The notes under the pieces: generated by a model
Told to the model about the DNA's origin: nothing
Seen by the model: only the letters and a program-made list of their open reading frames with translations
Database searches by the model: none
Shown here: positions 52,716-60,535 of the stretch, one piece after another
Layout of the letters: each line of letters starts with the position of its first letter
How positions within the stretch are numbered: position 1 is the stretch's first letter
Translations under genes and position numbers: made by a program
NCBI GenBank assembly: GCA_020845955.1
Contig: JADLEU010000245.1
Coordinates: forward strand, 1-62,494
Source of the DNA: Anaerolineales bacterium
Lineage (GTDB): Bacteria; Chloroflexota; Anaerolineae; Anaerolineales; UBA6663
Length of the DNA: 62,494 nucleotides
Direction: 5' to 3'

Positions 52716-54632
52716 GTGTCAACAACCGATGGGCCGGCCCGCGAGCTGGTGGTCCAGCACGTGGACGGCCCCCTGGAGCTCCAAGCCGGGCACGGCACCG
52801 GTAAGACCACGCTTCTCGTGGAGCGCTTTGCCCGCCTGGTAAGTGAGCGCCTCGCCTGGCCCTACGAGGTGCTCCAACTCACCTTCACCCGCCGGGCCGC
52901 CGTGGAGATGCGCGAACGGCTCCAGCTTCTACTGGGTGAAGACACCGACGACCTGCCCATCCTCACCCTCCACGCCTTCGCCCGCCGCCTCCTCGCCAGC
53001 CAGCCCGACCGCAAGCAACATCCGATAACAATCTACGACCCAAACCAGGCGTTTCGCGTCCTGCGCCGCGCCATGGCCGACGTGGGCCTGCCGGAGACCG
53101 TCTGGCCGCCGGTCTTCGTCGCGGGCCTGGTCGCGGACGCCAAGGAGCAGAGCCATGACCCCGAGGCGTTCGCCACCGTGCCCAGTTCGCCCGCGCAGCA
53201 GGCTCTGGCGCAGGTCTACGCCCGCTACCAGGCACTGCTGGCCCAGGCCAAGGCCCTTGACTTTGCCGACCTGATCGTCGAGGCGGTGCGGCTGCTGCGG
53301 ACAAACACCGCCCTAGTGGCGCAGCTCCACCTTCACTACCGCTTCACCATGGTGGACGAGTTTCAAGACACCAGCCTGGGCCAATACGCCCTGGTGCGGC
53401 TGATCGCCGGGCCGAGCGAAAACCTGGTCGTGGCCGGCTCAGCGGCGCAGTCCATCTACGAGTGGCGCCATGCCCACTATCCCCGCCTGTCCGCCCAGTT
53501 CCGCGCTGACTTCCCCGCAGCACCGCTCGTCTACCTGAAGGACAACTTCCGCTCCTCGACTCAGATTGTAACCGCCGCCGGGGCGCTGTTTCGCCCGGGG
53601 CAGTACCCGGATGTGGACCTGATCGCCCAGCGCGGCGCGGGCGAGTTGATCCGGGACGTGCGCCTGCCCAACGAGTACGACGAGGCAGCGTTTGTGGCGC
53701 GCGAAGCGGGGCGGCTGGCGCAGGCCGGCACCCCGCTCACCGATCTCGCGGTGCTCTTCCGCACCAACCGCCAGAGCGCACTGCTGGAGCACGCCTTCAT
53801 GCGCCAGGGCGTGCCCTACGTGCTTCCGGGGCGGCAGCGGCTCTATCACCGCCGGGAGGTGCGCGACATGCTGGCCTACCTGGCGCTGGCAACCACCGGA
53901 GACGAGCGCGCGCTGGACCAAGTCATCAACGCCCCGCCACGTGGGCTGGGGCCGGTGGCGCTGCGGCTGCTGCGCGATGAGCAGGGTCACATCACCTGGG
54001 CGCGGCTGGTCGAAGCGATCTCGAACGCTGATGAGTTCGGTCTGAAACCCAAGGCCGTCCAGGCCCTTGAGCAATTCTGGGATCTGGCGCAGGGGCTACG
54101 AGCCGCTGCATCCGATCTGCCGCCGGCCGCGCTGATGGGCCGGGTCTTGGAGGACACTGGCTACCTCGCCTGGCTGGCGGATGAACTGGATGGGTCGTTG
54201 CGGCTCAACTCGATCCATGAGCTGCGGCGCGAAGCGGAAGGCTACCCCGATACAGCCAGGTTCCTGATGGCCGTGCAAGCGCAGATTGAGACCGATCTCG
54301 AACGGCCAGACGACGAGGGCGTCACCTTCCTGACCATCCACGCCGCCAAGGGCCTGCAATTCAAGGTGGTGTTCGTGGTCGGGCTGGAAGAAGGCTTGCT
54401 GCCGGCGGCCAAAGCGGTGGACGGCGCCGGCGAGGCGGGCGAACGGCGGCTGGCGCACGTGGCCCTCAGCCGCGCCTGCGACCTGCTGTATCTGGTCAGC
54501 GCCCAATCGCGCGAGCTGGGCGGCCGCCGCCTGTATCCCCGCCCGAGCCGTTATCTTGGCGCCATCCCGAAGTCCGCCATCACCCGCTGGCCGCCGAACG
54601 GCACAGGCGCGAAAGGAGGTCCCCCACCCTAG
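52716..54632 (+). CDS. UvrD/Rep-like superfamily 1 DNA helicase
   Basis: This 638-residue protein starts at GTG 52716, placed by an almost perfect Shine-Dalgarno sequence. Helicase motifs in order are: I GHGTGKTTLL (25-34), Ia LTFTRRAAVEM, II MVDEFQDTSLG (about 210), III VVAGSAAQSIYEWRHAH, IV NFRSSTQIV, V FLTIHAAKGLQFKVVFVV and VI LAHVALSRACDLLYLV. Motif III has SAAQSIY where UvrD has GDDDQSIY. It translocates 3' to 5' in this family. It is the first gene of a GC-rich module of small unknown proteins. Confidence 0.93.
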   Translation: MSTTDGPARELVVQHVDGPLELQAGHGTGKTTLLVERFARLVSERLAWPYEVLQLTFTRRAAVEMRERLQLLLGEDTDDLPILTLHAFARRLLASQPDRKQHPITIYDPNQAFRVLRRAMADVGLPETVWPPVFVAGLVADAKEQSHDPEAFATVPSSPAQQALAQVYARYQALLAQAKALDFADLIVEAVRLLRTNTALVAQLHLHYRFTMVDEFQDTSLGQYALVRLIAGPSENLVVAGSAAQSIYEWRHAHYPRLSAQFRADFPAAPLVYLKDNFRSSTQIVTAAGALFRPGQYPDVDLIAQRGAGELIRDVRLPNEYDEAAFVAREAGRLAQAGTPLTDLAVLFRTNRQSALLEHAFMRQGVPYVLPGRQRLYHRREVRDMLAYLALATTGDERALDQVINAPPRGLGPVALRLLRDEQGHITWARLVEAISNADEFGLKPKAVQALEQFWDLAQGLRAAASDLPPAALMGRVLEDTGYLAWLADELDGSLRLNSIHELRREAEGYPDTARFLMAVQAQIETDLERPDDEGVTFLTIHAAKGLQFKVVFVVGLEEGLLPAAKAVDGAGEAGERRLAHVALSRACDLLYLVSAQSRELGGRRLYPRPSRYLGAIPKSAITRWPPNGTGAKGGPPP

Positions 54633-54638
54633 CGATCC

Positions 54639-54656
54639 CAACAACCGAATACCGCA
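54639..54656 (+). repeat. Short leader box, copy 1
   Basis: CAACAACCGAATACCGCA lies just after the helicase stop. The same 18-mer with one change occurs at 56858-56875, also in the leader of a small gene. Confidence 0.55.
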
Positions 54657-54663
54657 CACAGAT

Positions 54664-54698
54664 GACAGCCCCATCGGAACCAACCCGATGGGGCTGTC
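54664..54698 (+). terminator. Leader hairpin or terminator between helicase and next gene
   Basis: A 14-bp perfect stem (GACAGCCCCATCGG with CCGATGGGGCTGTC) and a 7-base loop. No T-run follows (GCCGTTTAAG), so rho-independent termination is uncertain. It lies 40 bases ahead of the next start. Confidence 0.6.
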
Positions 54699-54738
54699 GC
54701 CGTTTAAGCCGCAGTTCATCAGCCAAAGGAGTCTTGCC

Positions 54739-55077
54739 ATGCCATACAGCCGTTCCCGGTCTATCGAGCAACAAATGGTGGATGCCGTCATCATCGCCGC
54801 CAGCCTGGCGCTGGATGATCTCGAGTACGAGGTCGCCCTGGACGCCGTCACGTACTACGCCGCGTCCCTGGACGAAGACCAGCCGCCCAACTTCGCGGCC
54901 CGCGTGGTCGAGGAGATCGAGTGCGCACTCGGCCTCGGTCTGGACGAGCAGCAGCACACCGCCGCCGTCGCAGCCGCGCAGCGCATCCTTGAACCCCCGC
55001 GCCCGCTCGATCCGGAGCCGGACGCCTTCCTGGAGATGGCGTACGAAGACCGGACGGCCGGTGATTACTACGAGTAG
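54739..55077 (+). CDS. Small acidic hypothetical protein
   Basis: This 112-residue protein starts MPYSRSRSIEQQMVDAV after caaaggagtcttgcc. It is helical and strongly acidic, with no Cys and no membrane helix. The C-terminus (EMAYEDRTAGDYYE) is very acidic. No family was recognised. It belongs to the helicase/methyltransferase module. Confidence 0.65.
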   Translation: MPYSRSRSIEQQMVDAVIIAASLALDDLEYEVALDAVTYYAASLDEDQPPNFAARVVEEIECALGLGLDEQQHTAAVAAAQRILEPPRPLDPEPDAFLEMAYEDRTAGDYYE

Positions 55078-55083
55078 GGCGGC

Positions 55084-55680
55084 ATGTCCAGGCGCCCCCC
55101 ACTCTCAACGACCGGCACCGTTGCCACAGCAGCGCAGCCCCTGCTCCCCGGGCTTGGCGATCTGGCGCCGGCCAGCGTCGCCATCGTCGCCAATGCCTAC
55201 CGCGTGGACTGGGGAACCGGCGTGCGCCCCCGTTTCCACACTGTCTCCAAGAGCAAGACCTGCCGGTGCGGACTCGGCCCGGCCTGCCCGTCCGTGCTGC
55301 GCGTGCGCGAGTACCTGGACACCGGCGGTGTGCGCGCGCCCGACGTCCCCGACGACGTTTGGCCCGCCGTCCCAGAGCAGTGCCCCATCTGCGGCACCTC
55401 GTGTCGGGCGCATCCGCGCCTGGACTTCACGGCTCATGGACTTGGCTGGACGTGCCTGGCGGGCGGCACCCTGCACTACTGGGAAGCGCGCCTCCGCCCA
55501 ATCCTGCGCGCTCAACTGGCCGCCAATGGCCAGCCGCGCTGGGTGATCCCGCCGGAGTTCGGCCCGGGCGATGACGTGCTTTACCCCGGCGTGACCATCG
55601 AAGACGTCCGCCTAGCCCGCGAACGCGCCTGGGAGACGCACCGCCGCTGGCAGACCGAAGGTTATTCCCCGTCTGATTGA
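55084..55680 (+). CDS. Hypothetical protein with zinc-knuckle-like Cys pairs
   Basis: This 198-residue protein has two Cys groups: KTCRCGLGPACPSV and EQCPICGTSCRAHPR, plus a later WTCLAGG. The first with its surroundings (FHTVSKSKTCRCG) recalls a SWIM-type zinc motif. DNA or protein binding is plausible but unproved. The start lies 6 bp after the previous stop. Confidence 0.65.
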   Translation: MSRRPPLSTTGTVATAAQPLLPGLGDLAPASVAIVANAYRVDWGTGVRPRFHTVSKSKTCRCGLGPACPSVLRVREYLDTGGVRAPDVPDDVWPAVPEQCPICGTSCRAHPRLDFTAHGLGWTCLAGGTLHYWEARLRPILRAQLAANGQPRWVIPPEFGPGDDVLYPGVTIEDVRLARERAWETHRRWQTEGYSPSD

Positions 55681-55710
55681 TCCCGACTATCCCTAGAAAG
55701 GAACTCGACC

Positions 55711-56082
55711 ATGAAAACGAACCGCATCCTGCGCGTGCCATCCCTGGCCGCCTTCGTCCAGGAGATCCCGCCCGTCAAAGGCACGCCTGCGGCAGCGGCC
55801 GTCGTGCGGCTGAACGCCAGCGAGAGCTTTGTGCCCAACGGGAAGACCGCCATCCCCCGTAAGATCGTCGGCCTGTCACTGCAAGGCGTCAACGCTCAGG
55901 GCGAGATCGTCTGGCTGCACGAAGGCCACGTCATCATCTGGATGCCCGACGGCCCCGGCTTCACCGATGACCGCTCGGTCTACGCCGGTCTGCCGATCCT
56001 GCGCGACATCGTCCGCGCCCACCTGGCGGCGCTCGGCTACGACGTGCGCGATGGCGACTACGCCCTGCCGCCCAGCGTGTAG
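55711..56082 (+). CDS. Hypothetical protein
   Basis: This 123-residue protein starts after gaaaggaactcgacc. It looks like a compact alpha/beta domain (IPRKIVGLSLQGVNAQGEIV, HEGHVIIWMPDG, PILRDIVRAHLAALGY). It ends at TAG, but the same frame stays open and coding-like for 27 more codons (SARFECARWVKADEQTWQPQ) to a TAA at 56164-56166. The TAG may be a recent nonsense change or a leaky stop. No family was recognised. Confidence 0.6.
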   Translation: MKTNRILRVPSLAAFVQEIPPVKGTPAAAAVVRLNASESFVPNGKTAIPRKIVGLSLQGVNAQGEIVWLHEGHVIIWMPDGPGFTDDRSVYAGLPILRDIVRAHLAALGYDVRDGDYALPPSV

Positions 56083-56168
56083 CCCCTGAGCGCCCGCTTC
56101 GAGTGCGCCCGCTGGGTCAAGGCGGATGAGCAGACCTGGCAGCCGCAGGCCGTGTGCGGGAGCTAACC

Positions 56169-56834
56169 ATGCCCCCCAGCTACCCCAAGAAGACCCGCGT
56201 CGTCATCCTGTCCAACCGGCAGGGCCGCACCAAGTTCCTGCTCGCGTCCGAGTACCGGCTCCGCCGGCAGGATGAAGCCGCTCACGGCTATCACCCGCTG
56301 GCGGCCTTCAACATCCCGCTGCGCCGCCTGCGCCCGCGCGACGGCTGCTGGCGCTACGTCCGCTACTTCTTGTTCCGCCACACCCACGCCCGAAAGGAGT
56401 CTTCGATGAACCTGATGCAAACCGCCGTGCTGGACATCCTGCGCCGGCACGGCCTGGACAAAGCCTTTAACACCGCCACCGAGTTCCACCTGAAGATCGA
56501 GAACCCGCCCTACTTGCCGCTGGTGATCGAGCGCCAGGGCAATCTGATCTCGGTCGCGCACTACGGCGAGCTCAATGGTGACGCGATCCGCGATCCAGAA
56601 CTGACCTTCTCCTGGCCGGCCTGGGAGCCCACGTCCATCACCCAGGACCCGGTCGGGCGCTACGCGGAGGTGGCCGCGTCAGACGGCGACCGCCCCGCCC
56701 TCCGCAGCGCCCTGCTGCGCGAGCTACGCATCTTCGCCAACCTGTGGGCTCGCAACTTGATGGCCCAGGGCTTCGGCAATCCGGGCGTCACGGCCAGCAG
56801 CCTGACCCACCCGCTCTCGCCCAACGGCCACTAG
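56169..56834 (+). CDS. Hypothetical protein with an internal start (DUF6908-like C-terminal part)
   Basis: One open frame encodes MPPSYPKKTRVVIL (221 residues). A second start, ATG 56406, has a much better ribosome site (cgaaaggagtcttcg) and would give a 142-residue protein MNLMQTAVLDILRRHGLDK. That part (LKIENPPYLPLVIERQGNLI, then EVAASDGDRPALRSALLREL) resembles DUF6908-like plasmid proteins, from memory. The first 79 residues are basic and may be a separate gene fused in frame by loss of a stop. Both products are possible. Confidence 0.6.
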   Translation: MPPSYPKKTRVVILSNRQGRTKFLLASEYRLRRQDEAAHGYHPLAAFNIPLRRLRPRDGCWRYVRYFLFRHTHARKESSMNLMQTAVLDILRRHGLDKAFNTATEFHLKIENPPYLPLVIERQGNLISVAHYGELNGDAIRDPELTFSWPAWEPTSITQDPVGRYAEVAASDGDRPALRSALLRELRIFANLWARNLMAQGFGNPGVTASSLTHPLSPNGH

Positions 56835-56857
56835 CCAGCTCCGAGCTCCCCTTCTTC

Positions 56858-56875
56858 CAACAACCGCATACCGCA
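56858..56875 (+). repeat. Short leader box, copy 2
   Basis: CAACAACCGCATACCGCA, 17 of 18 bases identical to 54639-54656. It lies 19 bases ahead of the next ATG and directly before ccaaggag. Confidence 0.55.
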
Positions 56876-56894
56876 ACTGCCCAAGGAGCGTTCC

Positions 56895-57197
56895 ATGAAC
56901 CTTCTCCTGCGCGAGCGCGCCCCCGGCCCGCCGCCCCAATTGGGGCCGCCCGCCCAGCCAGACGCCACTCACGCCGCGCGCTGCTTCCAGGCGTTGACCC
57001 GCCAGCAGGCCATCTGTGAGGGCCTGCGTCGAGCGATCCGGCGTGAAAGTGACCGTATTGTCAGGCGGCGGCTCAGGTGGGTGCTGCGCCGGGCTCAGAT
57101 GAAAGAGCGAGCGGCCATCCGAGCCTACCGCCTGGCGCTGAAAACCGCTGCCCGGGCCATCCTGACCAGGCATTACCCCGACTACCACCCCGAGTAA
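56895..57197 (+). CDS. Small Arg-rich hypothetical protein
   Basis: This 100-residue protein starts after ccaaggagcgttcc. It has a Pro-rich N-terminus followed by a long, very basic helix (LRRAIRRESDRIVRRRLRWV, LRRAQMKERAAIRAYRLALK). Nucleic-acid binding is a guess from composition. No family was recognised. Confidence 0.6.
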   Translation: MNLLLRERAPGPPPQLGPPAQPDATHAARCFQALTRQQAICEGLRRAIRRESDRIVRRRLRWVLRRAQMKERAAIRAYRLALKTAARAILTRHYPDYHPE

Positions 57198-57226
57198 TTC
57201 CGCGTCAATCAACAGTTGTTCCGCCA

Positions 57227-57257
57227 AGCGCCGGCAGGCTCCCGCCCTGCCGGCGCT
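57227..57257 (+). terminator. Strong hairpin with T-rich tail
   Basis: A 12-bp perfect stem (AGCGCCGGCAGG with CCTGCCGGCGCT), 7-base loop, then TTGTTGTTT. It looks like a rho-independent terminator or attenuator, although a gene on the same strand starts 25 bases later with its own ribosome site. Confidence 0.75.
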
Positions 57258-57281
57258 TTGTTGTTTCCAAGGAGTGTTCCG

Positions 57282-57656
57282 ATGTCTGACGACGACAAGA
57301 AAGACCCCATCCGCAGTGACGCCGCCCGCCGAGCCTGGCAGACCAAAAAGGAGCGCGGCATCAAGCCCTTTGCCGGTCACCAGTCCAAGGGCGGTCAGAC
57401 CACCGCCAGTCTGCCGCCGCCCGAGCGCTGCCCCTGCTGCGGCCTGGAGGCAGCCGTCTTCGGTTCCCGCATGGCCTGGCTGGCCCACCGCAGCGGCATC
57501 ACCCAGACCGAGACCAAGGGCCGGGCGCACATGGCCCACCACCTCCAACGCATCTCGCTGCGCAAGACATGGCGGCGGCTGTCCAACGCCTATCGCTTCC
57601 TGCGCGGGCTGCCGCTGATCTCGGGCGACGACCTGCACCCCGAAGGCATCCGGTAA
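57282..57656 (+). CDS. Small hypothetical protein with a C2H2-like pair
   Basis: This 124-residue protein starts MSDDDKKDPIRSDAARRAW after caaggagtgttccg. It has a basic N-terminus and a single CPCCG motif (PPERCPCCGLEAAVFGSRMA) followed by His residues (LAHRSG, AHMAHHLQR) that could complete a zinc finger. No family was recognised. Confidence 0.65.
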   Translation: MSDDDKKDPIRSDAARRAWQTKKERGIKPFAGHQSKGGQTTASLPPPERCPCCGLEAAVFGSRMAWLAHRSGITQTETKGRAHMAHHLQRISLRKTWRRLSNAYRFLRGLPLISGDDLHPEGIR

Positions 57657-57670
57657 GGAGCAAACCCACC

Positions 57671-58348
57671 ATGTCCATTCGGATCACCAACAATAGCGTC
57701 TCGGCCGTCGTCCGCAGCTTCGCCATCGCGCCGCTCGAGGAGGGCGACACCATCGTCTGGCTGGAGCTGGCCCCCCAGCACCCCAAGGTCATTGGCGCGA
57801 TCTGGGCCTCGCTCGTCAACGGCACCCGCGAGTTCCTGCGTCTGCGCGATGACGACAACGGCGCGAGCTACACCGCGCGCGGGTTGAACCACCGCTACGT
57901 CCGCAAGACCATGGACGCCCCCCGCATCGCCGGTCGAGCTCGCCCCAAGTTCATGCGCCTGGTCGCGCCGGCCATGATCAAGTTCGACGCCGCGTCGTTC
58001 GGCAAGAAGCCCTTCTTCGCCGGCGCCTGGCGCTGGCAGGACAGCCAGGGCGTCTCGCAGCAACTGCCGCCCGCCACGGCCCTGGCCGCCATGTTGGAAC
58101 AGGGCACTCACCTACCCATTCGCATCGGCTGGGGGCCGTATCTGCTGGCCGAGGCCCTGGCGCGGGAGTGCGCAGCGCCGCTGGAGACCGGGGGGCCGGC
58201 GCCGGAAGGCTACGTCATCCAGCCCGACGCCCCCTGGGCCGACATCATCGCCGACGGCGTGAAGCACGGTCACATCACGCTCGACGGCGACTGCCAGGCT
58301 GCCATCCCCGTGCCAACGTTCACGGTACCGGCCCAGATCCACGCCTAA
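57671..58348 (+). CDS. Hypothetical protein
   Basis: This 225-residue protein starts MSIRITNNSVSAVVRSFAI with taaggag 9 bases upstream. It is alpha/beta with no membrane helix or zinc motif (DTIVWLELAPQHPKVIGAIW, LPIRIGWGPYLLAEALAREC). No family was recognised. It sits between the CPCC protein and the methyltransferase in the same direction. Confidence 0.65.
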   Translation: MSIRITNNSVSAVVRSFAIAPLEEGDTIVWLELAPQHPKVIGAIWASLVNGTREFLRLRDDDNGASYTARGLNHRYVRKTMDAPRIAGRARPKFMRLVAPAMIKFDAASFGKKPFFAGAWRWQDSQGVSQQLPPATALAAMLEQGTHLPIRIGWGPYLLAEALARECAAPLETGGPAPEGYVIQPDAPWADIIADGVKHGHITLDGDCQAAIPVPTFTVPAQIHA

Positions 58349-58448
58349 GCCGATTTCGCCACAACTGATCCGACCACCAGCCGGGAGCGTGGCCCGCTCT
58401 CTGGAGCGCAGTCACGCCTCCCGGCCGGTCAAGCGAGAGGAGTACAGC

Positions 58449-59915
58449 ATGCGCATCGAAGGACAGAGTAAGTTAGGTTACTACCCTACGCCCGAAACGA
58501 GCCTGCACCGCATCATCAGTTGGCTGTCGCTCGCTGGTGAGAGCGGCGCGCTCAGGCGTTACCTGGATCCCTGCGCCGGCAAGGGCGAGGCCCTGGCCGC
58601 CATCGCCGCCGCCCACGGCCCCGCCGAGACCTATGGCATCGAGCTCTCCGATCTACGCGCCACCGACGCCAAGCAGGTTCTCACCCACGTCATCAACACC
58701 GGCTACGAGTACGCCGTGCTCACCGACGAGACTTTCAGCCTCTGTATCCTAAATCCCCCTTACGACGGCGAGACTGAAACTGGCGGCGGCACCCGACTGG
58801 AAGAGACCTTCCTGGTCAATACCACGTCGCGGATCGTGCCCAGCGGTGTCCTGATCTACATCATCCCCCAGCGCCGGCTGGCCAATGAAAAAATCGCTCG
58901 CCACCTGCTCGGCTGGTATGGCGGACTGCGCAGCTTCAAACTGGCAGAGGACGACTATCCGGTCTTCAAACAGGTCGTGGTCTTCGGCCTGCGCCGCGCC
59001 GAGTATCACGCGCCCACCGGCGACTCGATGCGCGAAGTGATGGACGCCTGGGCAACTGGGCAAGTCGTCACCGAATGGGTCGAGACGATTGAAGAGTTGG
59101 ATGGAACGCGAAAGAGGGTGCGCCAACCCGTCCTGGCCGGTATGCCGCACTTGCAAGCCGGCCACGGTGAGTACGCCATCCCGGTCTCCCCACCGCGCGG
59201 CCGGCACGGCGCGCCGTTCCGCTTCCAGTACCAGGTCGTCTCCGATGACGACATGCTGCGCGAGGCCGAAGAAGCCGCCGCCCGGCTGGACCTCAGCCGC
59301 GAGTGGGCAGAACTGGTGCCGCAGGTCATGCCCCCCGTGATCGAGCCAGCCATGACGCCCAAGAAGGGCCACATCGCCATGCAGGTCAGCGGCGGGCTGC
59401 TCGGCACCAACCTGGTGCGTGACCCCAACGGCCGGGCGCTCCTGCTCAAGGGCAACGTGCGCAAGTACGCCGTCCGCCGCAGCGGCGAGTTCGAGGAGTT
59501 TGACGTCAGCCGCGACCCGGACGACGAGACGAAGCGCCAATTGCGCAAGGTCGAGATCGAGGAGCGCTTCGAGAACCTGCTGACGACCCTGGACATGAAC
59601 GGCGACCTGGTCACGCACTCGACACCCGAATCCATCAGCGATCTGCTCAACCGCTACGTGGCCCAGCTGGCCGAGATCGTCCAGGCCCGCAACGAACCCC
59701 AGTACGACCTGAAACCAGAGGCGTGGGAGTGGGCGGTGTTCACCCCGCTCTCGCGTGGCCGCCGGCTGCCCGGCCGCAACGAGACCGGGCTGACCGATTT
59801 CCAGAAGCACCTGGCCATCGCCCTGGGCCGCATCTGCCTGCGCCACGGCGCCGGGCTCGCCATGAGCGAGATGGCGACCGGGGTGTGCCACGAAGCGTGG
59901 CGTATGAATGGTTAG
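58449..59915 (+). CDS. DNA methyltransferase-like protein (DUF6094 type)
   Basis: This 488-residue protein starts MRIEGQSKLGYYPTPETSL after gagaggagtacagc. It has an S-adenosylmethionine-binding fold with motif I-like LDPCAGKGEALAAIA (about residues 37-51) and catalytic NPPY (about 102) in SLCILNPPYDG, typical of N6-adenine or N4-cytosine methylases. PxxG-type motifs follow (IVPSGVLIYIIPQRRL). The second half is a long helical extension. No restriction endonuclease is adjacent, so it is an orphan enzyme or a plasmid-type DNA modifier. Confidence 0.85.
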   Translation: MRIEGQSKLGYYPTPETSLHRIISWLSLAGESGALRRYLDPCAGKGEALAAIAAAHGPAETYGIELSDLRATDAKQVLTHVINTGYEYAVLTDETFSLCILNPPYDGETETGGGTRLEETFLVNTTSRIVPSGVLIYIIPQRRLANEKIARHLLGWYGGLRSFKLAEDDYPVFKQVVVFGLRRAEYHAPTGDSMREVMDAWATGQVVTEWVETIEELDGTRKRVRQPVLAGMPHLQAGHGEYAIPVSPPRGRHGAPFRFQYQVVSDDDMLREAEEAAARLDLSREWAELVPQVMPPVIEPAMTPKKGHIAMQVSGGLLGTNLVRDPNGRALLLKGNVRKYAVRRSGEFEEFDVSRDPDDETKRQLRKVEIEERFENLLTTLDMNGDLVTHSTPESISDLLNRYVAQLAEIVQARNEPQYDLKPEAWEWAVFTPLSRGRRLPGRNETGLTDFQKHLAIALGRICLRHGAGLAMSEMATGVCHEAWRMNG

Positions 59916-60027
59916 CCGCAGACTGTAACTGCGGCGGGTGCGCCAGACGACCGGCGCACTCACTGGCCCCTGACCTCACAGGGGTACACGGCTACCTAGA
60001 CGTGCTGGAGACAATGAACAACAACCG
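59885..60027 (+). CDS. 5' exon of a gene interrupted by the group II intron
   Basis: Overlapping the methyltransferase end, a frame reads VPRSVAYEWLAADCNCGGCA and continues through DLTGVHGYLDVLETMNNN up to the intron's 5' splice site. The protein-like text, the Cys cluster and the exact stop of similarity at the intron boundary suggest the first exon of a small gene. The start (GTG 59885 or 59897) is uncertain. The 3' exon would lie beyond the window. Confidence 0.45.
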
Positions 60028-60535
60028 GTGCGATAGCTCTAGGGACAAAAGTAAGCAGAGTCGCCGCATCCTAACCGGCGATGAGGCTGCCAGCCGTGCC
60101 TGGATAGGGCTAGGAGGACGAACTGTCGTCGAGGCGTCGTTACCATTAACCCGACCGCTAAATGTTAGGAATGGTTGGGGAACGCGGTTATCTTCAAGCG
60201 CACCCGATGCTTGGAGGCTTGCACGATCCCGCACCGGTTGGGAGTGCATGACCGACTGATACAGAGGTGTAATCGGTCGGATAGAGCCGCCGGCGTATAG
60301 ACAGAGCCTACGTCCAGGGAGAGACATACGCTATGAACGTGGGAACTCAGGTTGACCCGCCCTCTGTGCCAGGGCTGGGATAGTTGCGTCTGACGTGGCA
60401 ACCTGAGGGCGGAGGACACCGTAGTAGTCAAACGCAGTGGGGTAATGCCCACTTCAGGGCGAAGGGTGTCCAGCATGGGAACAGCATCCAGGCAAGCCTT
60501 CGACACGATAGCCCCCAGTCACATGGAGGCAGTCT

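Noticed and set aside
52556-52804. 82-codon plus-strand ORF with a hydrophobic start before the helicase gene
   Set aside because: It lacks a ribosome site, overlaps the leader hairpin and the helicase start, and its C-terminal part is only a shifted reading of the helicase.
59723-60259. 178-codon ORF spanning the methyltransferase end and intron start
   Set aside because: Most of it is a shifted reading of the methyltransferase and intron RNA. Only the part from about 59885 to 60027 is kept as a possible exon.
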